DNA of 64,000 nt, taken from Ceratopteris richardii. Taxonomy: Eukaryota; Streptophyta; Polypodiopsida; Polypodiales; Pteridaceae. The stretch is from positions 199,002,260 to 199,066,259 of the forward strand of contig CM035414.1 in NCBI GenBank assembly GCA_020310875.1, in the 5' to 3' direction. Below are positions 45,100 to 56,974 of this stretch, one piece after another. How positions within the stretch are numbered: the first letter of the stretch is position 1; every line of letters begins with the position of its first letter. The position numbers were made by a program, and so were the translations under genes. The notes beneath the pieces were generated by a model. That model searched no databases and was not told the origin of the DNA. It saw only the letters and a program-made list of their open reading frames with translations.

Positions 45100-46749
45100 A
45101 TGGGAGATGGTTTTCCTTGTTTCATTAATAAATTGGACAGGAACAACTATCTAGCATGGTCTCTAAGCATGAAGACATACCTACAAGGAAGGGGCATCTA
45201 TGGATACATCTCAGAGGATGAGGGGATGCCCATATTCAGAAGCAAAGCACAACTAACAAGGGAAGAGAATGAAAGACTCAACACATGGTGTGCCAAGGAT
45301 GCATTAGCAAGGTCTTACTTACTCAACTCAATCTCGGATTTTCTTCTTCCACATATTAGGATATGTAAGACATCCCAAGAGACTTGGGAAACATTGTCTT
45401 CTTATTTGCCTTCCAACACAAGGGCCAGGAAGAATCAGTTGTGGATAGAATTCACAACTCAAAGGAAACAACCTAAGCAAGGTATCTCAGAGTATGTGAC
45501 CAAAGTTAAAGATGTAGTAGATCAGTTGGCAAGTATAGGAGAAGAAATTTAAGAGGAGCACATTATAAGGCAAGTTATCAATGGTATTAAAGCAGATGAC
45601 AAGTGGGAAAGCTTCACAACTGCCATGGACTTGTACATGGACATGCAAATTCCAGATCTTACCACACTCATATGGCAACTATTCACCCATGAAGCCAAGC
45701 TCAACAAGAATGGAGACTCATCAAGAGGTAATAGCTCTTCTGCCCTATACATTGGTAAGAATAAGTCTCAAGAGAAAGGCAAGAAGAAGAAAATGGAAGA
45801 TGAGGGAACTACCTCTCAAGCCAACAATTCAGGGAGAGGTAGATCATCAAGAGGAAGGGGCAGAGGAGGTAAGCAAGTTAGGGGGAGACCCTATAACTCA
45901 TCACCATGCAATATTTGTGGTTTATCAAATCATACTACACATGAGTGTTTCAGGAACTTCAAGAATCAGAGAGGTAGAGGATATCAAAGAGGTAGATACA
46001 CACAATAAAGAGGCAGATTCAATTACCACCAAGGATATACGAACAACTACAACAACTACAATGGCAACTACCAAGGAGGATACAAATCTAGAAAGGCTTA
46101 CAAAAACTATACAGAGGAGCAAGAAGATTCTCTTTTGATTATGAATATGACATCAAAACGAGGTATAAATGATGAGCATCTCTTCTACATTGACTCTGGA
46201 TGCTCAACTCATGTGGCACGCAATGTAGCTCTCCTCTCTAACCTTGAGGAGCCAAAGGATAAGCATCAGGTACAAACACGTGATGACACCAAGAACTCAA
46301 TAACTAAATTTGGAAATGTTAAGACCTCTGATGGGAACAAGAATTTGTTGAGTAGGGTGCTATATGTACCATATATGACCAAGAATTTGATGAGTGTTGG
46401 ACAAATTGTGAAAAAAGGTTTGCAGGTTAGATTCAACCAATATGGAGTATTTGTGGAGGATCCCAAGGATGGGTTCAAGAGAATAGCCAAAGGAGAAAAG
46501 AGAGGTACACTTTTCACTTTTGAACTTGAGGATACAAGGAACATAGCACTCTATAGTTATAAGTATCAAACATTATCAGAGCTTGAAATTTGGCACAAGA
46601 GATGGATATGTAGGTGAAAGAACCTTGAAACAAATATGTAGGGATCAATGTGTGCTTGGGATACCTAATGTATCCAAGCAACACATGATTTATAAGTGTG
46701 GTGCTTGTCAGTTTGGAAAATCTCACAGGTTACCCTTCTCAAGAAAAGG
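45100..46749 (+). pseudogene. Copia gag-protease-integrase N-part relic
   Basis: ATG 45100 (MGDGFPCFINKLDRNNYLAW). One frame continues to about 46605 with TAA stops at 45550-45552 and 46006-46008. Gag UBN2 part (KTSQETWETLSSYLPSNTRARK, FTTQRKQ), Lys- and Arg/Gly-rich linker, CCHC knuckle CNICGLSNHTTHEC, protease FYIDSGCSTHVARN with DSG intact, then the GAG-pre start IWHKR. A small deletion at about 46605 destroys the LGH motif and shifts the frame. GERTLKQICRDQCVLG and KCGACQFGKSHRLPF follow in the other frame. The truncation removes integrase core, RT and RNase H. Confidence 0.85.
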
Positions 46750-47480
46750 CAATATTAGGGTTTTCAAACCCCTAATTTAAAAACTCTAATTCAACCTTTT
46801 AGCCATATGTTTGAAGTGTATGTATACCTCCGACGTCCTACTAGAGAGATGTCTCTCCTCCCAACATTATGCCTCTATATATAGCTACTCGAATCAACGA
46901 GGATCATAATATATATAAAGATATATACACATCATGTAGATAGGATACATAAATATAAAATGGAGTAGATATATTATGCATCACACATACATGCCTAAAT
47001 GCACACATAAAAATATATATAACATACTAACATATTTACATGTACACATTTACACATAGACATATATACATATATACATGTACACATCACATATACATGC
47101 CTGCATGCACACATAAACATATATATACATGCATACATATTTACATGTACATATTAACACATAAACACATATACATATATACATGTATACAATTATAAAC
47201 ACTTGCATATATTACATGAATACATGAATATTTTACATGAATGCATATGCATATATACACATGCATATTTACCACATGTATACATATATCACACATATGC
47301 AAACAGATACATATACATGAAATACATATATATGCATACTAACATATGTATACACATAATACACATGAATACACACACATATGCATACATACATGATAAA
47401 AATTTGAGCCTCAAAGATAAAGCTATATATAAAATAATTAGGCATACCCCTGAGCTTCATGTTCGAACTTAGAAGAACAT
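46750..47480. repeat. Low-complexity ACAT/ATAC-rich stretch
   Basis: From about 46900 to 47400 the sequence is a degenerate mix of acatacat, atatacac and catatgcat phrases, including two ~90-bp stretches that repeat (47050 and 47110). Frames through it are Tyr/Ile/His-rich artefacts. Confidence 0.8.
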
Positions 47481-47689
47481 GATTTCATCTCTCTAGTAGG
47501 ATTCATCGTTATTCAAGTTAATAAAAAAAAATCTATTATCTGATATCCATTCAGAAGCTTCAAGTTATTGATTGATAACTAGAGTAGAATTTACTATCTA
47601 ATGTGCTCATATGTTTTCATTATTGCCATCATTTTGATAAGACATCAATATAGTCTCATCTTCATTATCCTTATTGATTTCATTTATTT

Positions 47690-50469
47690 ATTCTATTGTC
47701 AAATCTATGTTCTCATGAATCACATCATCTATTGATGGATTAGTATCTATTTTTGGTAATTCTGCTTCCTTATCAGTAGAATCAGCATGTAGAGAATTCT
47801 CCTCTTCATAAAAAAGATTAGTATCATTATCACGTATAATGATTCTAATTTCTATTTTAGATATTGATGTATCAGTATCTGGTGTTGAATCATCAATAGG
47901 ACTTTCTTCGATCTCTCTAACAATAAGCTATTTAAACAATGACCTACCTCTAGGTTGCACATGAATGACTCGCCACCAAGGATGAGCATCTGGGTTTTTA
48001 TAAAAAAATGCTTGTTCAATATGCCTAGGAAGAATATATATATGGTTCTTTAATAGATCGCATTACCTTGGAAGAATCAATTGCCCAAAACCCAGATAAT
48101 TCCTTTCTTAATGAGGAATTACTACCTTTATACTCCGCTCGAAACTAGTCAACCTTCAAAATGACCTATCAAAATATATAACAACAAAAACCCATTATTA
48201 GGTGCTTAAAAAAATAACTAACTCTAAAAAAATATATATAAACTTTTTTCTACCTGTTTGGATGTACGAAATGAAATTTCGTAGATACCAACAATAGTTC
48301 CTACGTAACCAAGTTCGCTATCTATAAGGTTCGTGTCTTTTGAGCTAGCACTTGATAGTTGCTTGAAAGAAGCAACAATACTAGAATCCTTTGTTTTACG
48401 TAAAGAATCAATGGCTTTGATTCTAATATGCTGTCCAAAATCCCACATATTAGTGAACATTCGAGCCTGCAAAATAAATTCAATTAGTAAATAGAAACTA
48501 ACATAAATATATGAAAAAAATAAAATATTATTTTAATAAAATTACCTTTCGTTCACAACCTATCATTAACTCTCTTTGCTCATCTGAGATTTCTTCATTA
48601 TTTGCGTTGGCGCATTGCAAACAAATATATAGCCAATCCGAGAAAGAAACTATAGCTATAATCTCATTATTATCGAGATTACATCTAGATCTTTTGTTTT
48701 TTTGCCTTTTACTTTGGAGGTTTTGAAGTTCCTTGTACTCGCTAAGGAATGCTTGCATGCATTCGCTATTATATGCTACAAAAGAAGAAACATCATTTTT
48801 TTTCTTGAAATGTAAATAAGAATGGAACCCCCTTACCTGATAATACCTCATCTGTTATTTTTGAAGAAGACCCGTTGGTCCATGCACGTGAAGCTTCTTC
48901 ATGAACTCTTTCAAGGTACTTACTAACGTAATACATGCACTCTTGAAGCATCCAACCCTTTGCCATGGATCCTTCTGGTTTTGCTCTTTGTCCCACATAA
49001 CCTTTTAGTATTCCCATAAATCCCTTGACCCAAAACATCCATCGAGTGTTGAAAACACCTACAATCCCTATCTCATCTATAAGATGGACTAATAAATGAA
49101 CCTGAATATCAAAAAATGAAGTAGGAAGTTCTTTCTCCATCAAACATAGTAGCTCTTTGCATTCACGTTTTTTTTGTGGGATGGAGTTTTTGTCGATGTC
49201 TTTGGATCTAATCCACCTATACATATCATAAAAACAATTATAAAGAAGTTAATTAAAAAATAAAAGATATCCAATATTCATATATATTAAATATAAAAGT
49301 ATCATAATTACCTTATAAGTGATCCAAGATGATAGATCACATCTCGTACTCCTTTTGTTGTACATCCATCGATAACCAAAGGTAAAATATGTTTCAAAAA
49401 GTTATGCGAGTCATGGGTCTTTAACCCAGATAAGCTCTTATCATCCATAGTAAACATGTTTTGAAACGATGCTCCATATCTTGTAGGATTCTTAATCAAT
49501 TGAATTCTATTGTTGATAGCCTGTATCTCTTTTGTTGTAAGTACCCAAGGAGCAGGTGCATAAGTTGTTCCTTGTCAATGTCTATCAAAAACTGGCCATA
49601 ACTTTGGTTTGGATTTTTGATCTTTCAAATCATTCCTTGATGCTGTGGTATCTTTTAGTCCAAGAAGATGATGCCATAGTGAATAACCAATAGTTTTGAA
49701 TATTTGCATAGGATCAAGAAAATGACATACTTTTAACTCTTTCCAATACTCCAAAGAATACCATATTGATATGTTCTCTACGAGTGCCAATTTTTCTTTA
49801 CCTCTATTCACATACTCATTATGTGAATCATCACTGAAGATTTCTGCTTCTGGATCTATCAAAGGTCCATCTGTCCATTCTTTATACCAATCCATAGGCG
49901 TCATAGGTTTTGGATACTGACCTGTTTCAAGCTTTCCATTAAAATGTATCGCTTCTCTTTTAGATCTTAATGGATGATCATCATGCAAGAATCATCGATG
50001 TCGAAGATAAATATTTTTGTTGAGATTCTTACTATAGATTGATCTCAACCAATCACCACAATATGGACAAGCTTTATAACCCTTAGTAGATATTCTTGCA
50101 TCATGGAAAATGATGAAAATATAATTAGATTAAATCATATTTATTTACATCCATATTGAATAAAAAAATTACATTAATACCTGAACAAACACCATATCCA
50201 GGAAAATCGTGCATAGTCCCAGCCACAATACCACGAACCCTAATATGTCTTTCATTGATGCTTTTTGATACATCAATAACATTAATACCTCTCCATAAAT
50301 CTTGAAGATCGGCAATGAGAGGAGCAAGATATACATTCATATCTTTAACTTGTCTTTTGGCTGGGATTAAAAGTGAAAGCATTAAATGTTCCTTTTTAAT
50401 GCTAAGATATGGCAGAAGATTGTAGTTTATGACTACCACTTGCCATGTTGACCATTTACTGGATTTCAT
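47690..50469 (-). pseudogene. CACTA transposase (Tnp2-like) relic
   Basis: Minus-strand order follows the plant CACTA transposase. Transposase_21 starts mid-domain (50469: STWQVVVINYNLLPYLSIKK, MHDFPGYGVCSG). It continues at 49988 with SIWYSLEYWKELKVCHFLD.MQIFK, matching LPYW..L..RH.LD.MHI.KNV, and at 49499 (SLSGLKTHDSHNFLKHILPL). A DUF4218-like part lies at 49224-48793 (PTSFFDIQVHLLVHLIDEI, RWMFWVKGFMGILKGYVGQR, PEGSMAKGW). A DUF4216-like end lies near 48040-47950 (IEQAFFYKNPDAHPWWRVIH). An acidic tail ends about 47690. The first half of the usual protein is missing. Gaps between the open pieces may be introns or decay; several stops are present. It would normally bind the element's ends and cut the DNA. 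Confidence 0.8.
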
Positions 50470-50479
50470 GAAGACCGTC

Positions 50480-50758
50480 GTGTAAGCGATGTTGTTCGTT
50501 GTTGCATAAGCGACATCTTTTTAGCATTGCTTATGCGACGGCAAAGATCGTCGCCTATGCGATGCAAAAAAGCATCGCTTATGCGACGCTATTAAATAGC
50601 GTCGTGTTATCGATGTTATATGGGAGCATTGCAGTCCCGTCACGCCACAAGTCACAAAATCATCGTTTTCTCCGTCGTGCAATCAACCGTCCGCGCGCGA
50701 TGCTAATTACGATGCATGTTGCAATTTTATAGCGACGAAATTATGTCGCTTTAACCAA
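50480..50758. repeat. CACTA subterminal region with GCGACG/CGTCGC hairpins
   Basis: GC-richer than its surroundings. Repeated motifs of the type GCGACG and its inverse, for example AGCATCGCTTATGCGACGCT (50571-50590). In CACTA elements, subterminal repeats bind the TnpA-type protein. The same motif type occurs at 63340-63590. Confidence 0.65.
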
Positions 50759-50785
50759 CGCTATACGCCCATATTCCTTGTAGTG
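50759..50785 (-). repeat. CACTA terminal inverted repeat
   Basis: The minus strand reads CACTACAAGGAATATGGG then CGTATAGCG. It agrees with the end at 56953 (CACTACAAGAAATAGGGG, TGCATAGCG after removing the copia insertion) at all but four positions. Confidence 0.85.
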
Positions 50786-51181
50786 GGACTACACAAGCAT
50801 CGATGAATGCAAAAATAAGGAACAACAATGGAGAATCAAGAACGTGCCATGGTGAGCGTAGCTGTAGCACAGTCTCCAAGAGTAAATGCCATCGATTCCA
50901 AATCAAGTTTCGCATGTATGTATATTCATGCACGAAACAAAGATGAACATAGCTTACAATGGATGAAAATCGTCCTTTTCATTTTGGCCTGAAAGGTTTA
51001 AACGGATTTAGGCTTGTGGAACTAATCTCTCTTGTCAATCATTTGTTCTTCAGTGTCTAAATTATTTAGTCTTATTGAACTAATCTCTCTTGTCAATCAT
51101 TTGTTGTTCAAGTGTCTAAAAAATGGTTTGAACTAATCATTTAGGCTTATTGAATGAATCTCTCTGTTTGGGATAGTTTTT
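50786..51181. other. Flank of the CACTA element and possible intron of the LRAT relic
   Basis: No gene seen. 'ctaatctctcttgtcaatcatttgttgttc' occurs in two or three diverged copies (51022, 51078). The end, TTTTTGGCAG, looks like a 3' splice site for the exon that follows. Confidence 0.4.
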
Positions 51182-51713
51182 GGCAGGAATCTACATTGGC
51201 GACAATAAAGTAATACATTTCGCTGCACAAAACTTCTCAGTAGCTTTGTCCCACACATCTCCTTCCGTTGTTCAGGATGCGGCCTCAATGCGGAGAACAA
51301 CAATGGTGTCAGGGTCTCAGATCTTGACTCGTTTCTTAATAGACGGAAATTATATAGGTTTGAGTATGGGGTTGACAAAATGACTTTCTTTGTTCACCTT
51401 CGAGGTGGAACATGCACACTTGTACAGGCCGATCCTGTTGAAGATGTGCTTCACCGTGCTAAAGTCCTTTGCGAAAGTGGCTTTGGAAGGTACGATCTCC
51501 TCCATAACAACTGTGAGGATCTCGTGATCTAAATAGAGGACGGTAGGAGTGGGCAAGTTAATGCGCTTCGTTCTCTGTTAAGGAGTGCTGATTCTGTGGA
51601 TTACGTTCGCAGCAAACATCAAGTGGATCTTAGCAATCGAAAGGATGTTGTCAAAGTTGCAGTAGAGGATCTACCTATCAAATTGGGTTGGTCATCCTCA
51701 TCAGCCATTGTGT
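51182..51713 (+). pseudogene. LRAT/NC-domain protein relic (plant LEAD-SENSITIVE1-like family)
   Basis: The plus strand starts AGIYIGDNKVIHFAAQNFS, the His-block of the LRAT/NC domain (family H-x-GIYxG...VIHF). After a frame change at about 51355 it gives RFEYGVDKMTFFVHLRGGTC, LVQADPVEDVLHRAKVLC and GRYDLLHNNCEDLVI, where NNCED carries the catalytic Cys of the family. The next residue, usually Tyr, is TAA. The C-terminal part (DVVKVAVEDLPIKLGW) is also typical of the plant family. The first His of the His-block is absent or sits on an upstream exon; TTTGGCAG before GGAATC resembles an acceptor site. It is a host-gene relic, possibly carried by transposons. Closest relative in the window: 30245-30679, opposite strand. 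Confidence 0.7.
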
Positions 51714-52809
51714 GAAGCTTGACCAATATCGTCAATCTCCTGCTCAACGATATCATCACTGAAGTTATCTTTAATCAGGACATGTTTTAATATAGACATG
51801 CTTTATATAGAGAGTGGGTATGAATATCTATAAGGAGCATCTGCATATATACTGCACGTGGATTTATATGATTGGCAATGGTAGACACTGCATGATTTGA
51901 AACTTCTGTAGCTACCATTAAGACAAATCAAATATCCTTTGAGAATGATTTGTGACTCTTTAGGATCTTGATATCATATGAAGGACTCCTACGTATGATG
52001 TATGTGTTGCCGATCTTTAGTGCTATGCGTCTTTTTGACATCATTCTCATTGGATCTTACGCGTGCTTTAAGATGTCCACGCAATTCTTGGTTTTAGCAT
52101 CTGCGTATTCGATTTACTTGTTGGCATTAAACCATATGAATGTCTTAAACTTGTATGAGATTATTCTGTAGTTTTGGATTCCATGGATAATATCTGGGCT
52201 CCTGTCTTTTATGTTTCTCCTTTGCTCACTTAGTTTTTATTTAGGGTGGTGAGTGAAAATACATGATTAACCCATGATGTCCTATGCACTTGCCATGTCG
52301 TGAAAAGAATGCACTGAAAAAGTGGGTTCAACTTCTCCAATCTTCCAAATTGGGGAGCTTTAACTTCAACCATGGATATCAATCTACCATCCTATCGTTT
52401 CTACATCCGATGTAGCGATAAGTCCTGTCGTGGTGCAATAAAACGTTGAGTATTGGATTATACATATATTTGTTCACATGAATATATTTTGTGAATCGGA
52501 ATGCATTATTCGTCAATGAAAGAGTATTATTTTCATGAGCTTGAAAAGTCTTCGTACATTTTCGGTTGTTTATTAGAGCGCTACTACTTGAAAAAAAACA
52601 AAAATAGAAAAAATTGTTAGTTAAATTAAATATGTTCAAGTAATGAACATAAGAGTTTTGAACTAGGATAATGTACTTGCCATCCTTTGTTTTCCACTAA
52701 TGTTTTAAATAGATTCATTAGAGTGCCACTTCAAATAGAAGTGTTCATTGTACTGCAACAACAATGCACAATGGTTTTTGTCATCCAATGTGTCATGATT
52801 CTTATCTGT
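51714..52809. other. No recognised gene
   Basis: A plus-strand frame at 51968-52171 is hydrophobic (FSAMRLFDIILIGSYACF) but short, with no homologue I recognise. It could be 3' sequence of the LRAT relic. Confidence 0.35.
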
Positions 52810-54239
52810 CTAAGTACCACAAACTATAAAATCTTCTATCTCTTCTAATCCATCCAAAAAATCTTCATCTCCATCTTTTTTGAGAATCATTTTCCCAATA
52901 TCATGAAGAGGCTCAATATCACTGAATTCAAGGGATCCTTGATCATCCAAATCACTAAATTCTTGCCCTTCCAAGTAAATTTCATTACAACCTTTACAAT
53001 CCTTGATATCATCATGATTCTTTTGAGGAATATACATGTAATCTGTTCTTAAATCCATTTTCACATTCAATATGGCAACATCTGATTCTTTGTTTATGTC
53101 AATTATTTCTTGCTCGTTCCCTTTAGAGGGATGTGTTTTTGTCACACTCTGTATACATTTCTTCGGTCATTGAGTCTTTCTCAAATACTTATTCATATAT
53201 CAGTATCTTTCTACATACACTTGAATAAACTGAAACTTCATCCATCTGATAATATTCGCTTCTAGCTTCATCAATGTTCGCTTGACTCAATAGTTTCACT
53301 TTGATTATCTTTCAATGATATACAAACATCACATATCATACATCACTTCATGCTCGATTTCATCAGCATATGGACTCAATTGGACATGATCATCTTTGAC
53401 ATACATATAAGTATATAGAAGAGCAGTAAGTGGTATTTCCTCATTCTCCTTATGATCATTCTTGTGACATCATTTAAATACATATCATTATTCCAAAAGC
53501 CCATCAACAACTTGTCCCTATTCCTATGATTAGGAGCCTTCTCTTGCATCCATCACTCAACAGTATTTCACAATCCTGATCTTCATTTATACTATCCATA
53601 GGCTTAGCATCATGCTTATCACCATTCACAAACATATCACTACCTAGAGGACTCGTCATTAGCATGTCGGTGTTTTGTAAACTGATTCCATTCCTGGCAC
53701 CTTTGTATGCATACACAATGTGGCACTTTTCACATCCATTTTATTCTTCAAAGGATCATCTATTCATGCCCACTTGCTCTCTCTTCGGGTAAGTATACCA
53801 TTAGGTTATGTGTTGTATATGGATCTTGATTTTTAAGAGATGTATCATTATCAATTGGCATCAAATAATTCTTCAAGTCTGCTATGATATCATCGTTTGA
53901 AGCAACATGTTCAAGTGGATCTTCACATAGAATCACTAGATTTTCTTCTTCATTTGTTTGAGTTCCTTTTTTTTACATACAAATAGTTTATCAGACTAAG
54001 GGAAGCCTCATATGGTTTTCTTGTTTGCTGAATTTTGTTTTGTTCTATGTTTGTTGATTGTTTTCTTTGAACTTGCTTAGCGTCCTCTAGATCCTTTGCT
54101 CCTCCTTTGGGGTTTGCTATTTATAAAGGATCTACTCATTGTCAAGACATTTACTCGATGAGAGCACCCTTAATCCTTAGAGATTACATCAACTACACTT
54201 GTAGGATTTTCTTAATAGCACTCACCATTCTTATGTATG
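52810..54239 (-). other. Decayed interior downstream of a gypsy gag
   Basis: Minus-strand pieces are acidic (53145-52810: EFSDLDDQGSLEFSDIEP, EDFLDGLEEIEDF) or nondescript (53716-53504). They lie after the gag relic in the reading direction, where a gag C-terminus or protease would be, but no DSG or knuckle is visible. Confidence 0.35.
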
Positions 54240-54960
54240 TATAGCCCATGTGTTTTTGCTTTATTCCGAAATGGGGATTATAAAACTTTATGAACTTGAA
54301 CGTTATCCATGATTGCTGAAATGTTTGGTATCTGAGTATACTTTTCATCTACATGAAGATCGGCTCTCCAACCATTTCGAAAATTTTTAATTGCTTGATG
54401 CTTCTTAACATATGTTCTGACAACATCATGAATGAGTGTCCAATCCTGTGTGAGTCCTTATTTGGAATTCATGTCTTGCAAGAGTGGAAATATTTCCTCT
54501 CAGGCTTTAACATTTACTACTTGTAGAAACAAGAACACTCTTTCATGCATCAAACATCGCTTATCATGCTCAGAGATATCTTCAAATTGTTTCTCGAACT
54601 CTCTTTTAACTTCTAGTTCTAGGATTGGTTGGTCCTTGGGCATATGAACCCATCTCACGAAGGATCTTTGAGTCACTTTATCTATGTCCTCTAGCATGAT
54701 TTTCTAGAGGACTATTGCTCTGTATTAGGACCATGTGGTTTGTTTTATTGTCATGGGCTGATCATGTAGGTCAGATTCGGACACATAGAAAAAGTTCTCG
54801 CATAGCTCTAGATTTGTCATTGGAGTTAAATCAACACCTAACTATTTGGCCTCGAGTTCATACTCTTTAAAGAACTTGGACATATTTTTATCACTAAAAA
54901 ATCCTCATCGTTTTGATAATTGCTCATGAGTCCTATAGAACGGTGCATATTAGACATGTA
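54240..54960 (-). pseudogene. Ty3/gypsy gag relic
   Basis: The minus strand reads SDKNMSKFFKEYELEAK (about 54890), NLELCENFFYVSESDL, then RSFVRWVHMPKDQPILELEV, KREFEKQFEDISEHDKRCLM and ERVFLFLQVVN, followed by GLTQDWTLIHDVVRTYVKK. This is the pattern of plant gypsy gag proteins: F...EFE.QF..LS..D...L...RV.LFLQAAD, then GLT.DW..V. Stops occur after VNVKA and elsewhere. It would form the capsid. No LTRs or pol were identified around it. Confidence 0.6.
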
Positions 54961-55555
54961 ATAAAATCGAGATGGGAAGACTGCATATAAGACTAACATC
55001 ATAAGATTGATGAAGACTCTTATTAACGTTCAAACAAGTTATCATGATCGTGATATTAACAATTTTTCTCTATCCAAAGCACAAGAGATAATAATCTGAA
55101 CAATTTGCAACTTTTCTAGCATCTGTAAGCACAGAAAATTGTGTTATTCCATTCTCTCTTACACAACAGCCCAAGAAAGCTTTCCTTCACTTAGCCTTGT
55201 TCATGCGGGATGTAAGATTCATACATTTCTATTCGCAAGTACAAACATTCAAAATAAAAAGAAAGGGAATGCTTTTAAGTCAAACTTGATAGTATCGTCA
55301 TCTCATTTTTCTTCATGTACACATGCGATCACTTTTGAGTAGGTCTTCGTTGTTCGTTTCTGAAAAGTGTAGCTATGCGAGAAATACTCTATGCACGTAA
55401 TTCCATTGAATTTGTTCTTCACGTTCTCTTGATTTAGGCTTGCTAGCTCTAAGTATTAAAGTTTGCAATCATGAATCTCCACTCCAAAATAGAACACAAT
55501 CCCTCTTTTGAATGTACAGCAAGTCTTCTCTCAATATTAGAGTGTCCATTGAATC
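54961..55555. other. No gene seen
   Basis: AT-rich, with short frames lacking features. Confidence 0.35.
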
Positions 55556-55888
55556 GAGACTCGTAAAGTCTTCCAAGAAGACTACTACACATCTTTCAAA
55601 ACTCTCTTTCAAATAAGATCCACACATGCTTCTAGAAGTGTAATAACTTATATGTCTTTCTTGGATTGCTCTCCTATTGATATTGGATTCTTGTTTCAAT
55701 TGTTAACACAGTGAAGCCAAGATAGAATCGATTGAGAAGATCAATAGATCATATGTAAGACAAACCCTATCCCTGCGGATCATGTATAGATGAATAATAC
55801 CACAAATCTCTTAGGATCTAAACAAAGGTGATACAGGAGATCTGAATTGCTCCATGCAAAGTTGTGAGTCTGATCCATTTCCAAACAT
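55556..55888 (+). repeat. Left arm of a ~330 bp inverted repeat
   Basis: Runs from AAAGTCTTCCAAGAAGACTA to CATTTCCAAAC and matches the reverse complement of 56443-56781 at about 85% by eye. Confidence 0.8.
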
Positions 55889-55894
55889 TTTTCA

Positions 55895-56442
55895 ATTCAC
55901 CATTCTTTGGGGGAGTCCCCAAAGTTATAAGCACATCTTTCCCGCTAGATCTTCCATAGGACCTCCCTGTGATGGCATTTCAAAGAGTCACGGAACAGCT
56001 GATCGCTTCTCCGAGCAAAGCTTGTTTCTAATTGATATGCTTCTGAAGACTAACTTTCTTTCTGACAATCAGCCAAAGCCTGTTGGAGTTGGGGCAAGTA
56101 AAGAAGATGTGAACAACATCTTCAATGGACCAATAGCAGTGCTTGCACCAGGGAGATGCCCCACAAACTTTGCTAGCCTTTAGTTTGGTCCAGATTCCTC
56201 GATGAAGAATATGCCATAAGAGGATAGACTTTTTGATTTCTATGAGAGGATGCCAGATAGCCATGAACTTCATATCCCACTGTAGCCGCGTCCATGACAC
56301 GCACCACTTATGATTGAGGTTAACCTGATAATCAATGGTTTCTTTGATGTTCAGGATTTTCATTAGCCAACTACCATTGTGTCATTTGGGAACAAGGGGG
56401 CACAACGAGTCGTGTCCCATGAGAAGATGAAGTTCAGAGCGG
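55895..56442 (-). pseudogene. LINE-type reverse transcriptase tail with zf-RVT domain
   Basis: A minus-strand frame open at 56363-56028 reads WDMKFMAIWHPLIEIKKSIL, LWHILHRGIWTKLKASKV, then C...WCKHC...EDVVHIFFTC.N..LW. This matches the zinc-binding domain at the end of plant LINE (non-LTR) reverse transcriptases: P.K.K.FLWR..H..I.T...L, C..C....E...H.F..C. Upstream text (HLLMGHDSLCPLVPK*) fits the preceding region with a stop. No RT core, endonuclease or poly(A) tail is present. The fragment lies exactly between the two inverted-repeat arms. Confidence 0.65.
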
Positions 56443-56781
56443 TCCAAGGTAGTTTGGAAATGGATAGGACTCACAACTCTGCATGGAGCAATTCAGATCT
56501 CTAGTATCACCTTTGTCTAGATCCTCAGAGATTTTTCATAGTATTCATCTATACATGATCCTAAGGGATAGGTTTTTTCTTACATATGATCTATTGATCT
56601 AGTCAATCGATTCTATCTTGGCTTCACTCTGTTGATAGTTGAAACAAGAATCCAATATCAATAGGAGGTGGATCCAAGAAATAATTATAAGTTATGACAC
56701 TCTTGGAAGCATTTCTAGATCTTATTTGAAAGAGAGTTTTGAATAGTGTCTAGTAGTCTTCTTGGAAGACTTTATGAGTTT
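56443..56781 (-). repeat. Right arm of the ~330 bp inverted repeat
   Basis: Reverse complement of 55556-55888. Its outer end abuts the microsatellite that starts at about 56800. Confidence 0.8.
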
Positions 56782-56796
56782 CAACTATGACTTTAT

Positions 56797-56951
<155 letters not shown>

Positions 56952-56952
56952 C

Positions 56953-56974
56953 CACTACAAGAAATAGGGGTGCA
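56953..56974 (+). repeat. CACTA terminal inverted repeat, left end
   Basis: CACTACAAGAAATAGGGG plus TGCA. Continues at 63319 beyond the copia insertion. Same family as 50759-50785. Confidence 0.8.
56970..56974. repeat. Target-site duplication GTGCA, left
   Basis: Identical to 63314-63318. Confidence 0.85.

Larger units (their letters stand above)
44112..46749 (+). mobile_element. Truncated copia element, same family as 56975-63313
   Basis: LTR without its first ~110 bp (44112-45072), PBS-like site, then gag, protease and the start of GAG-pre/integrase. Similarity to the copy at 57995-59680 stops abruptly after SRKG at about 46749. The remainder of pol and the 3' LTR are missing. Confidence 0.8.
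47690..50785 (-). mobile_element. CACTA (EnSpm) DNA transposon, one end visible
   Basis: The right edge (50785) reads CACTACAAGGAATATGGG on the minus strand, a CACTA terminal inverted repeat. Next comes a GC-rich subterminal region with GCGACG hairpins, then a Tnp2-type transposase relic. I could not find the other terminal repeat between 46750 and 47690. Confidence 0.8.
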
